A stretch of DNA of 15,854 nt. It comes from an uncultured Clostridia bacterium (GTDB lineage: Bacteria; Bacillota; Clostridia; Oscillospirales; Acutalibacteraceae). The translations under genes and the position numbers were made by a program. This document shows, piece after piece, positions 1 through 7,048 of this stretch. The stretch spans positions 1-15,854 of the forward strand of contig CALFTN010000026.1 of assembly GCA_937916395.1 (NCBI GenBank), in the 5' to 3' direction. Under the pieces are notes generated by a model. That model did not search any database and was not told where the DNA came from. It worked only from the letters and a program-made list of their open reading frames with translations. Numbering within the stretch: the stretch's first letter is position 1; each line of letters begins with the position of its first letter.

Positions 1-56
1 CAGTGGTCAGCAAGTCAGTGGTCAGCAAGTCAGTGGTCAGCAAGTCAGTGGTCAGT
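1..56. repeat. Tandem 15-bp repeat (CAGTGGTCAGCAAGT)
   Basis: Three perfect head-to-tail copies of CAGTGGTCAGCAAGT (1-15, 16-30, 31-45) are followed by a partial fourth, CAGTGGTCAGT (46-56). The array touches the window edge and may continue outside. Related sequence in inverted orientation lies at 140-175, so the array and its inverted relatives flank the chemotaxis-gene terminator. There are no spacers, so this is not a CRISPR. The function is unknown. Confidence 0.9.
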
Positions 57-67
57 ATTATAAAAAC

Positions 68-123
68 AACTACATTCTCTCATTCTTTGATTTACAATAA
101 TCTTTAAATGAGAGAATGTAGTT
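68..123 (-). terminator. Rho-independent terminator of the chemotaxis receptor gene
   Basis: A perfect 17-bp inverted repeat (68-84 with 107-123) lies 55 nt after the receptor stop codon. On the minus strand the stem is followed by GTTTTTA, and on the plus strand by TTTTT, so it can act in both directions. The loop of about 22 nt is longer than usual. Confidence 0.8.
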
Positions 124-139
124 TTTAATTTTAATTATT

Positions 140-175
140 AACTGACCACTGACCTACTGACTCACTGACCACTAT
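140..175. repeat. Inverted copies of the GTGGTCAGT repeat
   Basis: ACTGACCACTGAC at 141-153 is the reverse complement of GTCAGTGGTCAGT at 44-56. Degenerate ACTGACTCACTGACCACT follows to about 173, almost up to the receptor stop codon. With the left array this makes an outer, imperfect inverted repeat around the terminator hairpin. Confidence 0.75.
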
Positions 176-178
176 TAA

Positions 179-1978
179 TCAATATTTATCATCACTAAAA
201 TCAAAAGCTTCGACTGGTATACTTTCCTCTTCTATATAACCTAATACCTTAGAAGCTGATGCTTCAACACTTTTAAGCTTAAAAGCACCAACAATCTGCT
301 TAAGTGTCTGAGCCTGTCCAGAAAGTTCTTCTGAAGCAGAAGCACTTTCTTCACTAGTTGCAGAGTTGGTCTGAACAACTGCAGAAATCTGTTCAACGCC
401 ACCCTTAAGTTGTGTTACCGCTGTTGCCTGCTCCTCAGAAGCGGTAGCAATTTCATCAATTTTCGCAGTTACAGAGTTAACCTTTTCAACAACTTCAAGA
501 AGTGAAGACGCAGTTTCATCTGCAATTTTTGTACCATTTTCAATAGCCTTAATTGCACTTTCAATAAGAACCGTTGTGCTCTTTGCTGCTTCTGCAGATT
601 TACCTGCAAGGTTACGAACCTCGTCTGCAACAACTGCAAAGCCCTTACCTGCTGAACCAGCTCTTGCTGCTTCAACTGCAGCATTGAGAGCTAAGATATT
701 TGTCTGGAATGCAATATCATCAATAGTTTTAATAATCTTACTAATTTCGTTTGATGTATTTGTAATATCATTCATAGCAAGAACCATTTCTTGCATCTGA
801 GCATTACTTTCATTTATACCTGAAGAAGCATTATTTGCTTGCTCTGTAGCTTCAACTGCATTCTTTGCAGTATGATTAATATGTTCTGAGATTTCAACAA
901 TTGTAGCTGAAAGCTGTTCAACACTACTTGCCTGCTGTGTAGCACCTTGTGAAAGTGCCTGTGCACCACTTGCAACCTGGTCTGCACCATTTGCAACCTG
1001 GTCAGAACCCTGATAAATCTGATACATTGTATCTGTTAAATCAACAACGATTTTATTAAGAGCATCAAGAAGTGGTCTGAAGTCACCTTTATAAGCATCT
1101 TCATTCTGTGATTCGATATCAAAGTTACCTTGCGCTATTTCATTTAACATATAGCTCTGGTCACCGATAATTGTGTTAAAGTCATCAACAATGTCCTTAG
1201 TAGCAAGTGCCAAAACCTGAGTTTCATCAGGTCTTTTAACTGTTGGAACATCCGATGTTAAATCACCCTGACCTAATTTATTAAGTCTTTCAGCACATGC
1301 TTTAACAGGCTTTGAAATATCGTTAGCTAATTTTAAGCCCATTAAGTTTGCAAGAACTACTGCAATTGCAATAAAAGTCATGATGAATGTAATAATCAAT
1401 TTAGACTGACTTTCTAAGCCTTGATGACCAGCGTCACCAGAAGCAACCTTTAAATCCATAATTCCGTTTAAAGCTGCATCAATTTTGTCATATTCAACAT
1501 CAAGCTCATCAATAAAACGACCCTGAAGCTCTGCTATTACCTCTGCACTAGCGCCACGTTCATCACGTTCTGCCATAATATCTGCAGCAACCTTACCATA
1601 ATTTTCAAAAGCTATAACAGCTTCTTCATAAAGAGCTAATTCCTCTTCTGTTTGTAAAGTTTCTTTTACAAGCGCGAAATTAGTGTTGAATGATTCCTGA
1701 TACATACCAAGCTGTGAACGGCAGAAAGCACGTCTTTCTTCATCATAATAAGATACATAGTCGTGTATGTATTCATCTACTAAACAGAAATCCTGAATTG
1801 CACGGCCACAATCGCCCTGTGCAAAACCATAGTTAGTAATAAGCTGACCATACTCTGTTGTACATTTGCTCATAAAGAATGATGCAAGTGCACCACCAAT
1901 AATACAAAAAACGCCAACTAAAATAAATGCGGTCACAACACGTGCCTTAATACTTTGCATTTTTGTCATATGCTTCAT
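179..1978 (-). CDS. Methyl-accepting chemotaxis protein
   Basis: Membrane chemoreceptor that passes ligand occupancy to CheA/CheW. Numbering here follows the 602-residue form that starts at a GTG at 1985-1987. TM1 is at about 17-39, an extracytoplasmic sensor domain of about 155 residues (helical, 4HB-like, with several cysteines) follows, and TM2 is at about 196-218. A HAMP domain (about 219-272, ending GDLTSDVP) leads to the long signalling helices, with the highly conserved hairpin tip at 424-460 (DDIAFQTNILALNAAVEAAR, then GFAVVADEVRNLAG). Heptad SAxxLS/ATAVxQ stretches on both sides are typical methylation helices. There is no C-terminal CheR-docking pentapeptide; it ends FDFSDDKY. I chose the ATG at 1978 because AAGGTG lies 6 nt upstream; the GTG at 1987, with AAAGGGG 5 nt upstream, is equally possible. 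The gene stands alone, divergent from cotJ. The ligand cannot be predicted. Confidence 0.95.
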   Translation of the reverse strand: MKHMTKMQSIKARVVTAFILVGVFCIIGGALASFFMSKCTTEYGQLITNYGFAQGDCGRAIQDFCLVDEYIHDYVSYYDEERRAFCRSQLGMYQESFNTNFALVKETLQTEEELALYEEAVIAFENYGKVAADIMAERDERGASAEVIAELQGRFIDELDVEYDKIDAALNGIMDLKVASGDAGHQGLESQSKLIITFIMTFIAIAVVLANLMGLKLANDISKPVKACAERLNKLGQGDLTSDVPTVKRPDETQVLALATKDIVDDFNTIIGDQSYMLNEIAQGNFDIESQNEDAYKGDFRPLLDALNKIVVDLTDTMYQIYQGSDQVANGADQVASGAQALSQGATQQASSVEQLSATIVEISEHINHTAKNAVEATEQANNASSGINESNAQMQEMVLAMNDITNTSNEISKIIKTIDDIAFQTNILALNAAVEAARAGSAGKGFAVVADEVRNLAGKSAEAAKSTTVLIESAIKAIENGTKIADETASSLLEVVEKVNSVTAKIDEIATASEEQATAVTQLKGGVEQISAVVQTNSATSEESASASEELSGQAQTLKQIVGAFKLKSVEASASKVLGYIEEESIPVEAFDFSDDKY

Positions 1979-2054
1979 AATTTTCACCTTTGCCCCTTTA
2001 AATTTTCAATTCAGATAATTCTCGCTTCTTTCCAATTTAATTTTCACACACCAA

Positions 2055-2078
2055 GTCTATGTCAGGTTTCACATAGAC
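2055..2078 (-). promoter_or_regulatory. Leader hairpin of the chemotaxis gene
   Basis: GTCTATGT and ACATAGAC form a perfect 8-bp stem with an 8-nt loop, just downstream of the predicted transcription start and about 75-100 nt before the start codon. No T-run follows it. It could stabilise the mRNA or be an operator. I see no c-di-GMP riboswitch consensus around it. Confidence 0.5.
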
Positions 2079-2089
2079 CCACGAAGATT

Positions 2090-2118
2090 ATTATACATTT
2101 TTTAGGTTTATTGGTCAA
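2090..2118 (-). promoter_or_regulatory. SigA-type promoter of the chemotaxis gene
   Basis: On the minus strand the -35 is TTGACC (2113-2118), the spacer is exactly 17 nt, and the -10 is TATAAT (2090-2095). This is one base short of full consensus. Transcription should start near 2083, giving a leader of about 100 nt. It points to housekeeping rather than flagellar-sigma expression. Confidence 0.8.
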
Positions 2119-2189
2119 TATTTTAGGTTATTTTTCTATATGTGCAAAAAGACGATTTTTATATACCTTTTTTCGACACTTTGTCGATT

Positions 2190-2218
2190 GTAACATTTAT
2201 TACAAAGTCACATAGTAT
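2190..2218 (+). promoter_or_regulatory. Candidate SigE-type sporulation promoter of cotJABC
   Basis: GTAACATT (2190-2197), a 13-nt spacer and CATAGTAT (2211-2218) resemble the mother-cell SigE consensus (roughly GTCATATT, N12-14, CATACAAT). The match is partial. The position, about 40 nt before the cotJA start, is right, and the B. subtilis cotJ operon is known to be SigE-dependent. The assignment is an inference. Confidence 0.4.
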
Positions 2219-2260
2219 GTACAAGATGGTATTTAAAGTAATTTAAAAAGGAGATTTTTG

Positions 2261-2461
2261 ATGAACAACTATAATAACGCTTTTAATCCATTATTCAAAC
2301 CATCTTGCCCAAAAACAGCGTTACCAGTTGATACGACTGTTACTATGGCTTATGTTCCATATCAGCTTGATATGAATGTTTATTGCCCAGAAGTTGCTTT
2401 GCAAAACGGAACACTCTTCCCTGTTCTGGATAAGCCATTTTTTGGAGGTAGATGTAAATGA
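2261..2461 (+). CDS. cotJA: Spore coat-associated protein CotJA
   Basis: Small protein of 66 residues, first gene of the cotJABC spore inner-coat operon. The family signature is visible in the second half: AYVPYQ (about 29-34), then YCPEVALQNGTLFPVLDKPF (about 41-60). In Bacillus, CotJA is needed for assembly of CotJC into the coat. The ATG at 2261 was preferred to the TTG at 2258 because AAGGAG ends 7 nt before the ATG but only 4 nt before the TTG. Its stop overlaps the cotJB start (ATGA), so translation is probably coupled. Confidence 0.9.
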   Translation: MNNYNNAFNPLFKPSCPKTALPVDTTVTMAYVPYQLDMNVYCPEVALQNGTLFPVLDKPFFGGRCK

Positions 2462-2709
2462 ATGAACGAAATAAATTATTGCAAAAGCTTTCAGCCGCTC
2501 AATTCGCAGTGTGGGAGCTTCATTTGTATCTCGACACACATCCTTGCGACCAGAATGCAGTTGCACTTTGCAAAAAACACGAGGCAGAAGCAGATATGTT
2601 GCGCAAGGAATTTGTGGAAAAGTACGGCGCACTTAAAGCGGAGTGCTGTAACACTACAGAATGGCTTAGTGACCCTTGGCCATGGGATTATACAGGAGGG
2701 AACTGCTAA
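2458..2709 (+). CDS. cotJB: Spore coat protein CotJB
   Basis: Protein of 83 residues, a normal CotJB length, second gene of the cotJ operon. Family features are the N-terminal helix LLQKLSAAQFAVWELHLYLD with THP following, a charged middle helix, and the C-terminal WPWDYTGG tryptophan-rich tail. GGAGG lies 9 nt before the ATG, which overlaps the cotJA stop by 4 nt. Frame +1 also holds an ATG at 2462, but its product looks like no protein family. CotJB is a structural coat protein with no known catalytic role. Confidence 0.9.
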   Translation: MNERNKLLQKLSAAQFAVWELHLYLDTHPCDQNAVALCKKHEAEADMLRKEFVEKYGALKAECCNTTEWLSDPWPWDYTGGNC

Positions 2710-3231
2710 TTTATGTTCAGCTATGAGAAAAAGCTTCAATATCCAGTAAACATTAAAAACCCAAACCCAGCACTTGCCAAAGTGATTATTAGCCAATACG
2801 GCGGCCCAGATGGTGAATTGGGCGCTTCCTTGCGTTACCTCTCACAAAGATTTTCAATGCCTTACCCAGAATTAAAAGGTCTTTTAACTGATGTCGGCGT
2901 TGAGGAATTAGGGCATTTGGAAATGATTGGTGCTATAGTATATCAGCTCACACGTAACCTTACAATCGATGAGATTAAAAAGGCTGGCTTTGATGCATAC
3001 TTCACAGACCACACAACAGGCGTTTACCCTACTGCTGCAAGCGGTGCGCCATACAATGCATTTTCAATGCAGGTCAAGGGCGATGTTATTGCAGACCTTC
3101 ACGAAGACTTAGCCGCCGAACAAAAAGCGAGAGTCACCTATGACAATCTTTTAAGACTCATAGATGACCCTGACGTTCGTGACCCAATTAAATTCTTACG
3201 CGAACGTGAAGTTGTGCATTATCAGAGGTTT

Positions 3232-3240
3232 GGAGATACG
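3232..3240. other. Left attachment junction (attL) in cotJC
   Basis: Cot coding similarity stops at GGAGA (3232-3236) within the codons for FGE/FGD. Family members have a Glu codon here, so GGAGA is shared by host and hybrid. A GA crossover dinucleotide, as used by TnpX-type recombinases, would fit. The exact crossover cannot be fixed without the right junction. Confidence 0.5.
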
Positions 3241-3274
3241 TGTAGTCAATCTGGAAAAAATAAATCCTTATATA

Positions 3275-3307
3275 TCGGGCAGAATCGGCGTTCTGCCCGA
3301 CTTTTTT
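3275..3307 (+). terminator. Terminator just inside the element's left end
   Basis: TCGGGCAGAA and TTCTGCCCGA form a perfect 10-bp GC-rich stem with a 6-nt loop, followed by CTTTTTT. It stops plus-strand transcription coming from cotJABC before it runs antisense into the recombinase. The stem lies inside the tail of the hybrid cotJC reading frame, and the T-run ends 1 nt before the recombinase stop codon. On the minus strand the A/T-rich sequence after the stem makes a weak terminator at best. Confidence 0.85.
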
Positions 3308-3308
3308 A

Positions 3309-4808
3309 TTAAATATTCCAGATTATCTCAAGTTTGTCTTTTGTCACATAAATTCGCTTTATAATGGCATTTGCAATCTCTCTTTTTCGTTCAAAAGAGA
3401 GCTCATTAAACTTCTCGAAATCACATATAACTTTTTCTTGTGTCGATGAATTGTTATTGCTTAATCTCTGAATATCAGCTTCTATTCGTTTCTTTTCAGT
3501 TTCCAATTCTTCAACATTTTGATTTATGTATTTCATAACCGTTGCACTTGCATCTTTAACACCTTTGACTATTTCAAGAATCTCTTCGTCAATTTCAGCA
3601 ATTCTTAATTTCAGTTCTTCAATTCTGTGGTCAGATTGCAAATCAACTTTTTGTTCAATCTCTTTATATGCTGATAACTTTTCTTTCATCTTTTCGTAAA
3701 TAGCATTTTCGAATTCATCTGAATGAATTGTTCCAGCACCACTACACAATTTGTCATTCATTTTCCGTGAGCATAAGAAGTAACTTACATTCTTTGCTTC
3801 ATAGGTTTTCTTAACAATTGCATAACCACAGTTACCACATTTAATAAGACCTGCAAGCCAAGTGTTCTTCGCTTTAGGGTTACGCTTGATTTGTTGTTGA
3901 GCTAATGCTCTTTCACGACAAGCAATCCACAAATCAGAATCAATGAAACCTTCGTGAGGTGCAATAACCAGAACTGCATTTGATAAATCTGTTTGCTTAC
4001 TTGTGTCTTTATCTCCTCTGTATAAATAACAACCGTTTGTACCGATAAAATCTTCAGGCGGATTTATAATTTTTGTACCCTTTGATTTATAGAAATTATA
4101 TATATTCATATCGGCTTTTACATAAATGGGATTCTTGATAAAATCCTGTACTCTTGCACGTGTTACTACTCTTTTTCTTACTGATGAAGCTGGCATATTA
4201 CGAACAGCTTCTGCAATATCGTAACAAGAGTTATTCACACTTGAATACATTTCATAGATCTTTTTAACTACTTCTACCTCTTCAGGAATCTGTTCATACA
4301 TTGCAGTTTTAATTCCGTCTATGGTTACATCAACTCTTTTAAATCCCATTGGTACAGGTCCACCCATATAAAAACCTTTTTGTGAACGTGCTATGTAGTT
4401 ATCACGAACACGTTGCTGAGTAGTTTCTCTCTCAAGCTGAGCAAAGGTAATACAGATATTAAGCATTGCTCTACCCATAGGTGTACTTGTATCAAATCTT
4501 TCGGTTGCCGAAGAGAACTCGACTTTTAATTTACTGAAGGTATCCATCATAGTTGAGAAGTCAAGGATACTTCTGCTGATTCTGTCAAGCTTATAAACTA
4601 TTACTTTTGTGATACCTTTTTTACCCGATTTAATATCCTTCATCATTTTCTGGAACTCGGGACGGTTGGTATCTTTACCGCTAAAACCTTTATCCTTATA
4701 TACTACATATTCCTCACCACGTGCTTCATACTCACACATTTCAATCTGAGATTCGATTGAAATACTGTCTTCTTTTTCTACCGATTGTCTGGCATAAATT
4801 GCTATCAT
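3309..4808 (-). CDS. Large serine recombinase (site-specific integrase/resolvase)
   Basis: Enzyme of 499 residues that integrates and excises the element through a 5'-phosphoserine intermediate. The resolvase domain starts IAIYARQS with the catalytic Ser at residue 9. It has the FSGKDTNRPEF motif (about 42-52), KLDRISRS (73-80) and the MGRAMLNI helix (111-118). A recombinase domain (about 160-300) follows, then a zinc ribbon with CGNC (324-327) and C346/C355, and a long coiled coil (about 385-455), as in TnpX/phage-type integrases. The start is preceded by AAAGGTG with 8-nt spacing. It lies at the element's left end, pointing towards cotJC, last in the likely mobC-mobA-tnpW-recombinase operon. 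It may need a directionality factor for excision, and none is obvious here. Confidence 0.95.
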   Translation of the reverse strand: MIAIYARQSVEKEDSISIESQIEMCEYEARGEEYVVYKDKGFSGKDTNRPEFQKMMKDIKSGKKGITKVIVYKLDRISRSILDFSTMMDTFSKLKVEFSSATERFDTSTPMGRAMLNICITFAQLERETTQQRVRDNYIARSQKGFYMGGPVPMGFKRVDVTIDGIKTAMYEQIPEEVEVVKKIYEMYSSVNNSCYDIAEAVRNMPASSVRKRVVTRARVQDFIKNPIYVKADMNIYNFYKSKGTKIINPPEDFIGTNGCYLYRGDKDTSKQTDLSNAVLVIAPHEGFIDSDLWIACRERALAQQQIKRNPKAKNTWLAGLIKCGNCGYAIVKKTYEAKNVSYFLCSRKMNDKLCSGAGTIHSDEFENAIYEKMKEKLSAYKEIEQKVDLQSDHRIEELKLRIAEIDEEILEIVKGVKDASATVMKYINQNVEELETEKKRIEADIQRLSNNNSSTQEKVICDFEKFNELSFERKREIANAIIKRIYVTKDKLEIIWNI

Positions 4809-4877
4809 AGATTAATCACCTTTCTATGACACACTAAGCCAAACACACAATACCTTAATTGGCTTGTAAAGTCCAGA

Positions 4878-5051
4878 CTATTCTTCATTATTTCCGAAAG
4901 CCTTTGCTAAAGTATTTTTTATATTCATCTCGGCAAATTCGAAGTCATTTCTGGTGAGGTTTGGGGCATATTCTTCGACTATAATAAAACGATTACCTAA
5001 CTTTATCTCTGAACTCTTAACAAGTTTCTCGGTAATAATCGGTTTACTCAT
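4878..5051 (-). CDS. Small TnpW-like mobile-element protein
   Basis: A 57-residue reading frame starting MSKPIITEKLVKSSEIKLGN and ending AKAFGNNEE. It is preceded by a strong GGGGG motif 8 nt before the ATG. The pattern ITEKLVKSSE, then a beta-like FIIVEEY, then a short helix resembles the small TnpW proteins encoded beside TnpX-type recombinases in Tn4451-like elements. It lies between relaxase and recombinase in the same orientation. The role of TnpW is unknown. A directionality factor or small regulator is possible here given the position, but that is only a guess. Confidence 0.65.
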   Translation of the reverse strand: MSKPIITEKLVKSSEIKLGNRFIIVEEYAPNLTRNDFEFAEMNIKNTLAKAFGNNEE

Positions 5052-5167
5052 AGCACCACCCCCTGTTTACATATATATTATAAGGACAAGGTAAGGTATT
5101 CTTTTTTATAACTTGGCGTGGCATAAAACCACGACCGTATCACGATCCTTTCTTAATTTATTTCATC

Positions 5168-6706
5168 TTACATACCAGACATAACTGGTCCGGTGTATTC
5201 TTCGTTTTCATTTTCTTCATTGTTTGCATCTTCATACCGATTGCTGTATGCAGATGTTGACTTATCAATTTCATTTTCATTATTCCTTTCTTTTTCTTTC
5301 TTGTGTTCATATATAGCTAAAGCTGTGCCGATTGCAAGACCTGCAATTACGCCCATTGTAGCATCAGGTTCTTCCTCTTCATCATCTTTTCGCTTGCCAC
5401 CTATTGCACCAAGAGTTGACAAAGCAGAACAGACAGTACCGACGTTATTGAGGACACGAGCATTCCTATTCCTAACTGAATTTGAACTTTTCGTCTGGTT
5501 AACATTCTTGCTGCGTCGTCCGCTTTCATTGTTAACCACTCTATCTTTTCCAATGAAGCGTTCGTAATCTCGTCGATTCTGTTCCCAACCTGTATTTCTT
5601 GGCGTTTCATTTCTTCTAGTGTACTTTCCGTTTTCTTCAGATAAGTCTCCAGGAATTTTTCCATCCTCATCAATGATTCTTTGCTCATTGATTCTTGACT
5701 CTCCGACCAGACATTCATTATTTCTTCCATTCTTCTGGCTGTCAGAAGTCTGGTAAACAATTCCATTATCTTCGGATAAAGTTCTGTATTCATACTCAGA
5801 AGTTCCACCATTGTATCCCAATCCTTTTCCTGAATCGGAACCATCACAGGCATAGAACTCTGACTGAGGTTCTGTATATTCTGCGAATTCTTTTCTACAA
5901 GATTCGCTATCATAGTATTTTTTCTTGTTGTAGAGCATTGCTCTGAGTTGTAATTCATATTCCATATTCTCCTTTAAATATTTTTCATCGTGTAATTTTA
6001 TGTCACGACATTTCTTTCCATCAGGACAAATGAAAGTAATATATTTTCTTTCCTTTGTCCAAGTAACTTTGTATCCTTGTTTATTCATTTCATTAAAGAA
6101 ATCATTTTTGTTACCGGATTTTTTCATAGCGTTATCAATTTCAGACATCAATCTGAACTTCCAACTGTCACCTTTTTCAGCTGCACGATACTCTCTTGTT
6201 GACAACTTATCACCACTTTTAGTGTAAGGTTCAAGAACAGAAAGTCCGTGACTTTTACAAATATCATCGTTAAGTCCACGCAATTTTTTGACAGTATCTG
6301 GTGGTTGACGAAGTTTTTTTCCGTTTTCAAAACCAACAGAATTGATAACAAAATGATTATGCAGATGGTCAGCATCGCTATGAGTTGCAACCAGAACTTC
6401 ATATCCTGGCCACGCTTTTTCAGCAAACTCGAGACCAATTTTGTGAACGTCTTCAGCAGATATTTTTTCATCTTGCGAGAACGATTGCACATACTGATAG
6501 AAATTCATTCCATCAGTTTTCTTGTAACTTTCTTTTGTAAACATAAATTCAGTAAAAGCATTTTCACCATCACAATTAACTCCGCTTACAAGTCTTCGGC
6601 TACTGTCTTCATCATAAACTTTTTTATCCTGAACACAGTAATTTATGACACCTTTCATTGCACTGATTGTCTGTTTACTTTCTTTAATATATTGAAAAGT
6701 TGCCAT
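5168..6706 (-). CDS. mobA: Relaxase/mobilization nuclease, MOB-P type
   Basis: Nicks the element at oriT and stays bound to the 5' end for conjugal transfer by a helper apparatus. The N-terminal 250 residues form the relaxase domain: a candidate nicking tyrosine is Y23 (VINYCVQ), and the metal-binding motif is HSDADHLHNHF (H109, H114, H116, H118). Residues about 250-440 are polar, rich in N, G, S, E and R and probably disordered; this is exactly the part overlapped by another gene. An acidic DDEEEE stretch and a hydrophobic segment (MGVIAGLAIGTALAIY, 451-466) follow, so the protein may attach to the membrane. The start overlaps the mobC stop (TGATG), indicating translational coupling. The length of 512 is normal for such relaxases. 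Confidence 0.93.
   Translation of the reverse strand: MATFQYIKESKQTISAMKGVINYCVQDKKVYDEDSSRRLVSGVNCDGENAFTEFMFTKESYKKTDGMNFYQYVQSFSQDEKISAEDVHKIGLEFAEKAWPGYEVLVATHSDADHLHNHFVINSVGFENGKKLRQPPDTVKKLRGLNDDICKSHGLSVLEPYTKSGDKLSTREYRAAEKGDSWKFRLMSEIDNAMKKSGNKNDFFNEMNKQGYKVTWTKERKYITFICPDGKKCRDIKLHDEKYLKENMEYELQLRAMLYNKKKYYDSESCRKEFAEYTEPQSEFYACDGSDSGKGLGYNGGTSEYEYRTLSEDNGIVYQTSDSQKNGRNNECLVGESRINEQRIIDEDGKIPGDLSEENGKYTRRNETPRNTGWEQNRRDYERFIGKDRVVNNESGRRSKNVNQTKSSNSVRNRNARVLNNVGTVCSALSTLGAIGGKRKDDEEEEPDATMGVIAGLAIGTALAIYEHKKEKERNNENEIDKSTSAYSNRYEDANNEENENEEYTGPVMSGM
5401..5958 (-). CDS. Putative MobB-like membrane protein overprinted inside mobA
   Basis: A 185-residue frame lying wholly inside the relaxase gene, shifted by one base. 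It has its own signals: AAAGGAG about 10 nt before its ATG. The product looks like a real protein: a helical region with hydrophobic heptads, a charged coiled coil (about 95-150) ending KADDAARMLTRRK, then a single membrane helix (about 158-184, GIGMLVSSITSVLSVLLCQL). The relaxase frame opposite it is low-complexity, which is what overprinting predicts. RSF1010 mobB and ColE1 mbeB/mbeD are known precedents of small Mob genes embedded in a relaxase gene, and MobB of RSF1010 is a membrane-associated helper. I infer a similar role in docking the relaxosome to a coupling protein. Confidence 0.6.
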   Translation of the reverse strand: MNYNSEQCSTTRKNTMIANLVEKNSQNIQNLSQSSMPVMVPIQEKDWDTMVELLSMNTELYPKIMELFTRLLTARRMEEIMNVWSESQESMSKESLMRMEKFLETYLKKTESTLEEMKRQEIQVGNRIDEITNASLEKIEWLTMKADDAARMLTRRKVQIQLGIGMLVSSITSVLSVLLCQLLVQ

Positions 6707-7023
6707 CAGTTTTTACCAACAAGCAACAACAATTGCTCATAAATTTTTCGTTGCATTGAGATAACTTCATCGAAGTTATATGAACTAATCACGCCAGAAT
6801 TTATCTTCATAGCAATCTGATTTATGTTATTACCGATTCGTTTTAATTCCAACAACAATGGTTTTGTATCTTCAGTAACAGAGATTTTACTCTTTGAAGA
6901 AACTGAAATTATGTACTCGGTAAGATTCAATTTTGCTTTACTCGCTTTCTTTTCAATCATCATTTTTTCCGACTCAGTAAGTCGAATAGTCAGCGTCTTA
7001 TCACGCTTTCTCTTTTCAACCAT
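6706..7023 (-). CDS. mobC: MobC relaxosome accessory protein
   Basis: Protein of 105 residues. The basic N-terminus (KRKRDKTLTIRLTESEKMMI) fits a ribbon-helix-helix DNA-binding fold. The second half carries the MobC signature LLELKRIGNNINQIAMKIN (about 57-75). MobC proteins bind near oriT and help melt the nic region for the relaxase. AAAGGAG lies 7 nt before the ATG. The stop overlaps the relaxase start, and the oriT candidate is directly upstream, the standard mobilization layout. No clear SigA promoter was seen immediately upstream, so transcription may begin further up in the structured region. Confidence 0.9.
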   Translation of the reverse strand: MVEKRKRDKTLTIRLTESEKMMIEKKASKAKLNLTEYIISVSSKSKISVTEDTKPLLLELKRIGNNINQIAMKINSGVISSYNFDEVISMQRKIYEQLLLLVGKN

Positions 7024-7048
7024 TTACATTCTCCTTTCATAGTGGGTT

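Larger units (their letters stand above)
2713..3312 (+). pseudogene. cotJC: CotJC manganese catalase, 3' end replaced by element insertion
   Basis: Ferritin-like di-manganese catalase of the spore coat. The four-helix ligands I can place are all present: E35 (DGELGA), E65 and H68 (GVEELGHLE), E136 (LAAEQKA) and H169 (REREVVHYQRF). After HYQRFG (residues 169-174) family members continue with a helix close to EALRIVQ. Here the frame instead runs GDTCSQSGKNKS and then through a terminator stem to a stop at 3310-3312. That C-terminal 25 residues has no family likeness and lies beside a serine recombinase gene, so the gene is read as split at about 3232-3236 by the mobile element. The native tail is not in the window. 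The truncated product might still fold, because only the segment after the last ligand is lost. It could also be restored if the element excises. Confidence 0.85.

Noticed and set aside
1..56. Tandem repeat as a possible CRISPR
   Set aside because: The units are 15 bp and directly adjacent, with no spacers, and no cas genes are near.
576..996. Several short frames on both strands inside the receptor gene
   Set aside because: They lie over the conserved signalling domain, have no ribosome binding sites and are low-complexity shadows of its repetitive codons.
1988..2089. c-di-GMP riboswitch in the chemotaxis gene leader
   Set aside because: Such riboswitches often precede chemoreceptor genes in Clostridia, but only a simple 8-bp hairpin is present and the conserved GEMM core motifs are absent.
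2462..2749. Second reading frame starting 4 nt inside cotJB
   Set aside because: It is a frame shadow of cotJB, which itself matches a known coat-protein family.
6148..6492. 114-residue frame inside mobA, considered as another overprinted gene
   Set aside because: It covers the conserved relaxase catalytic domain, has no ribosome binding site and no coherent protein features, unlike the 5401-5958 frame.
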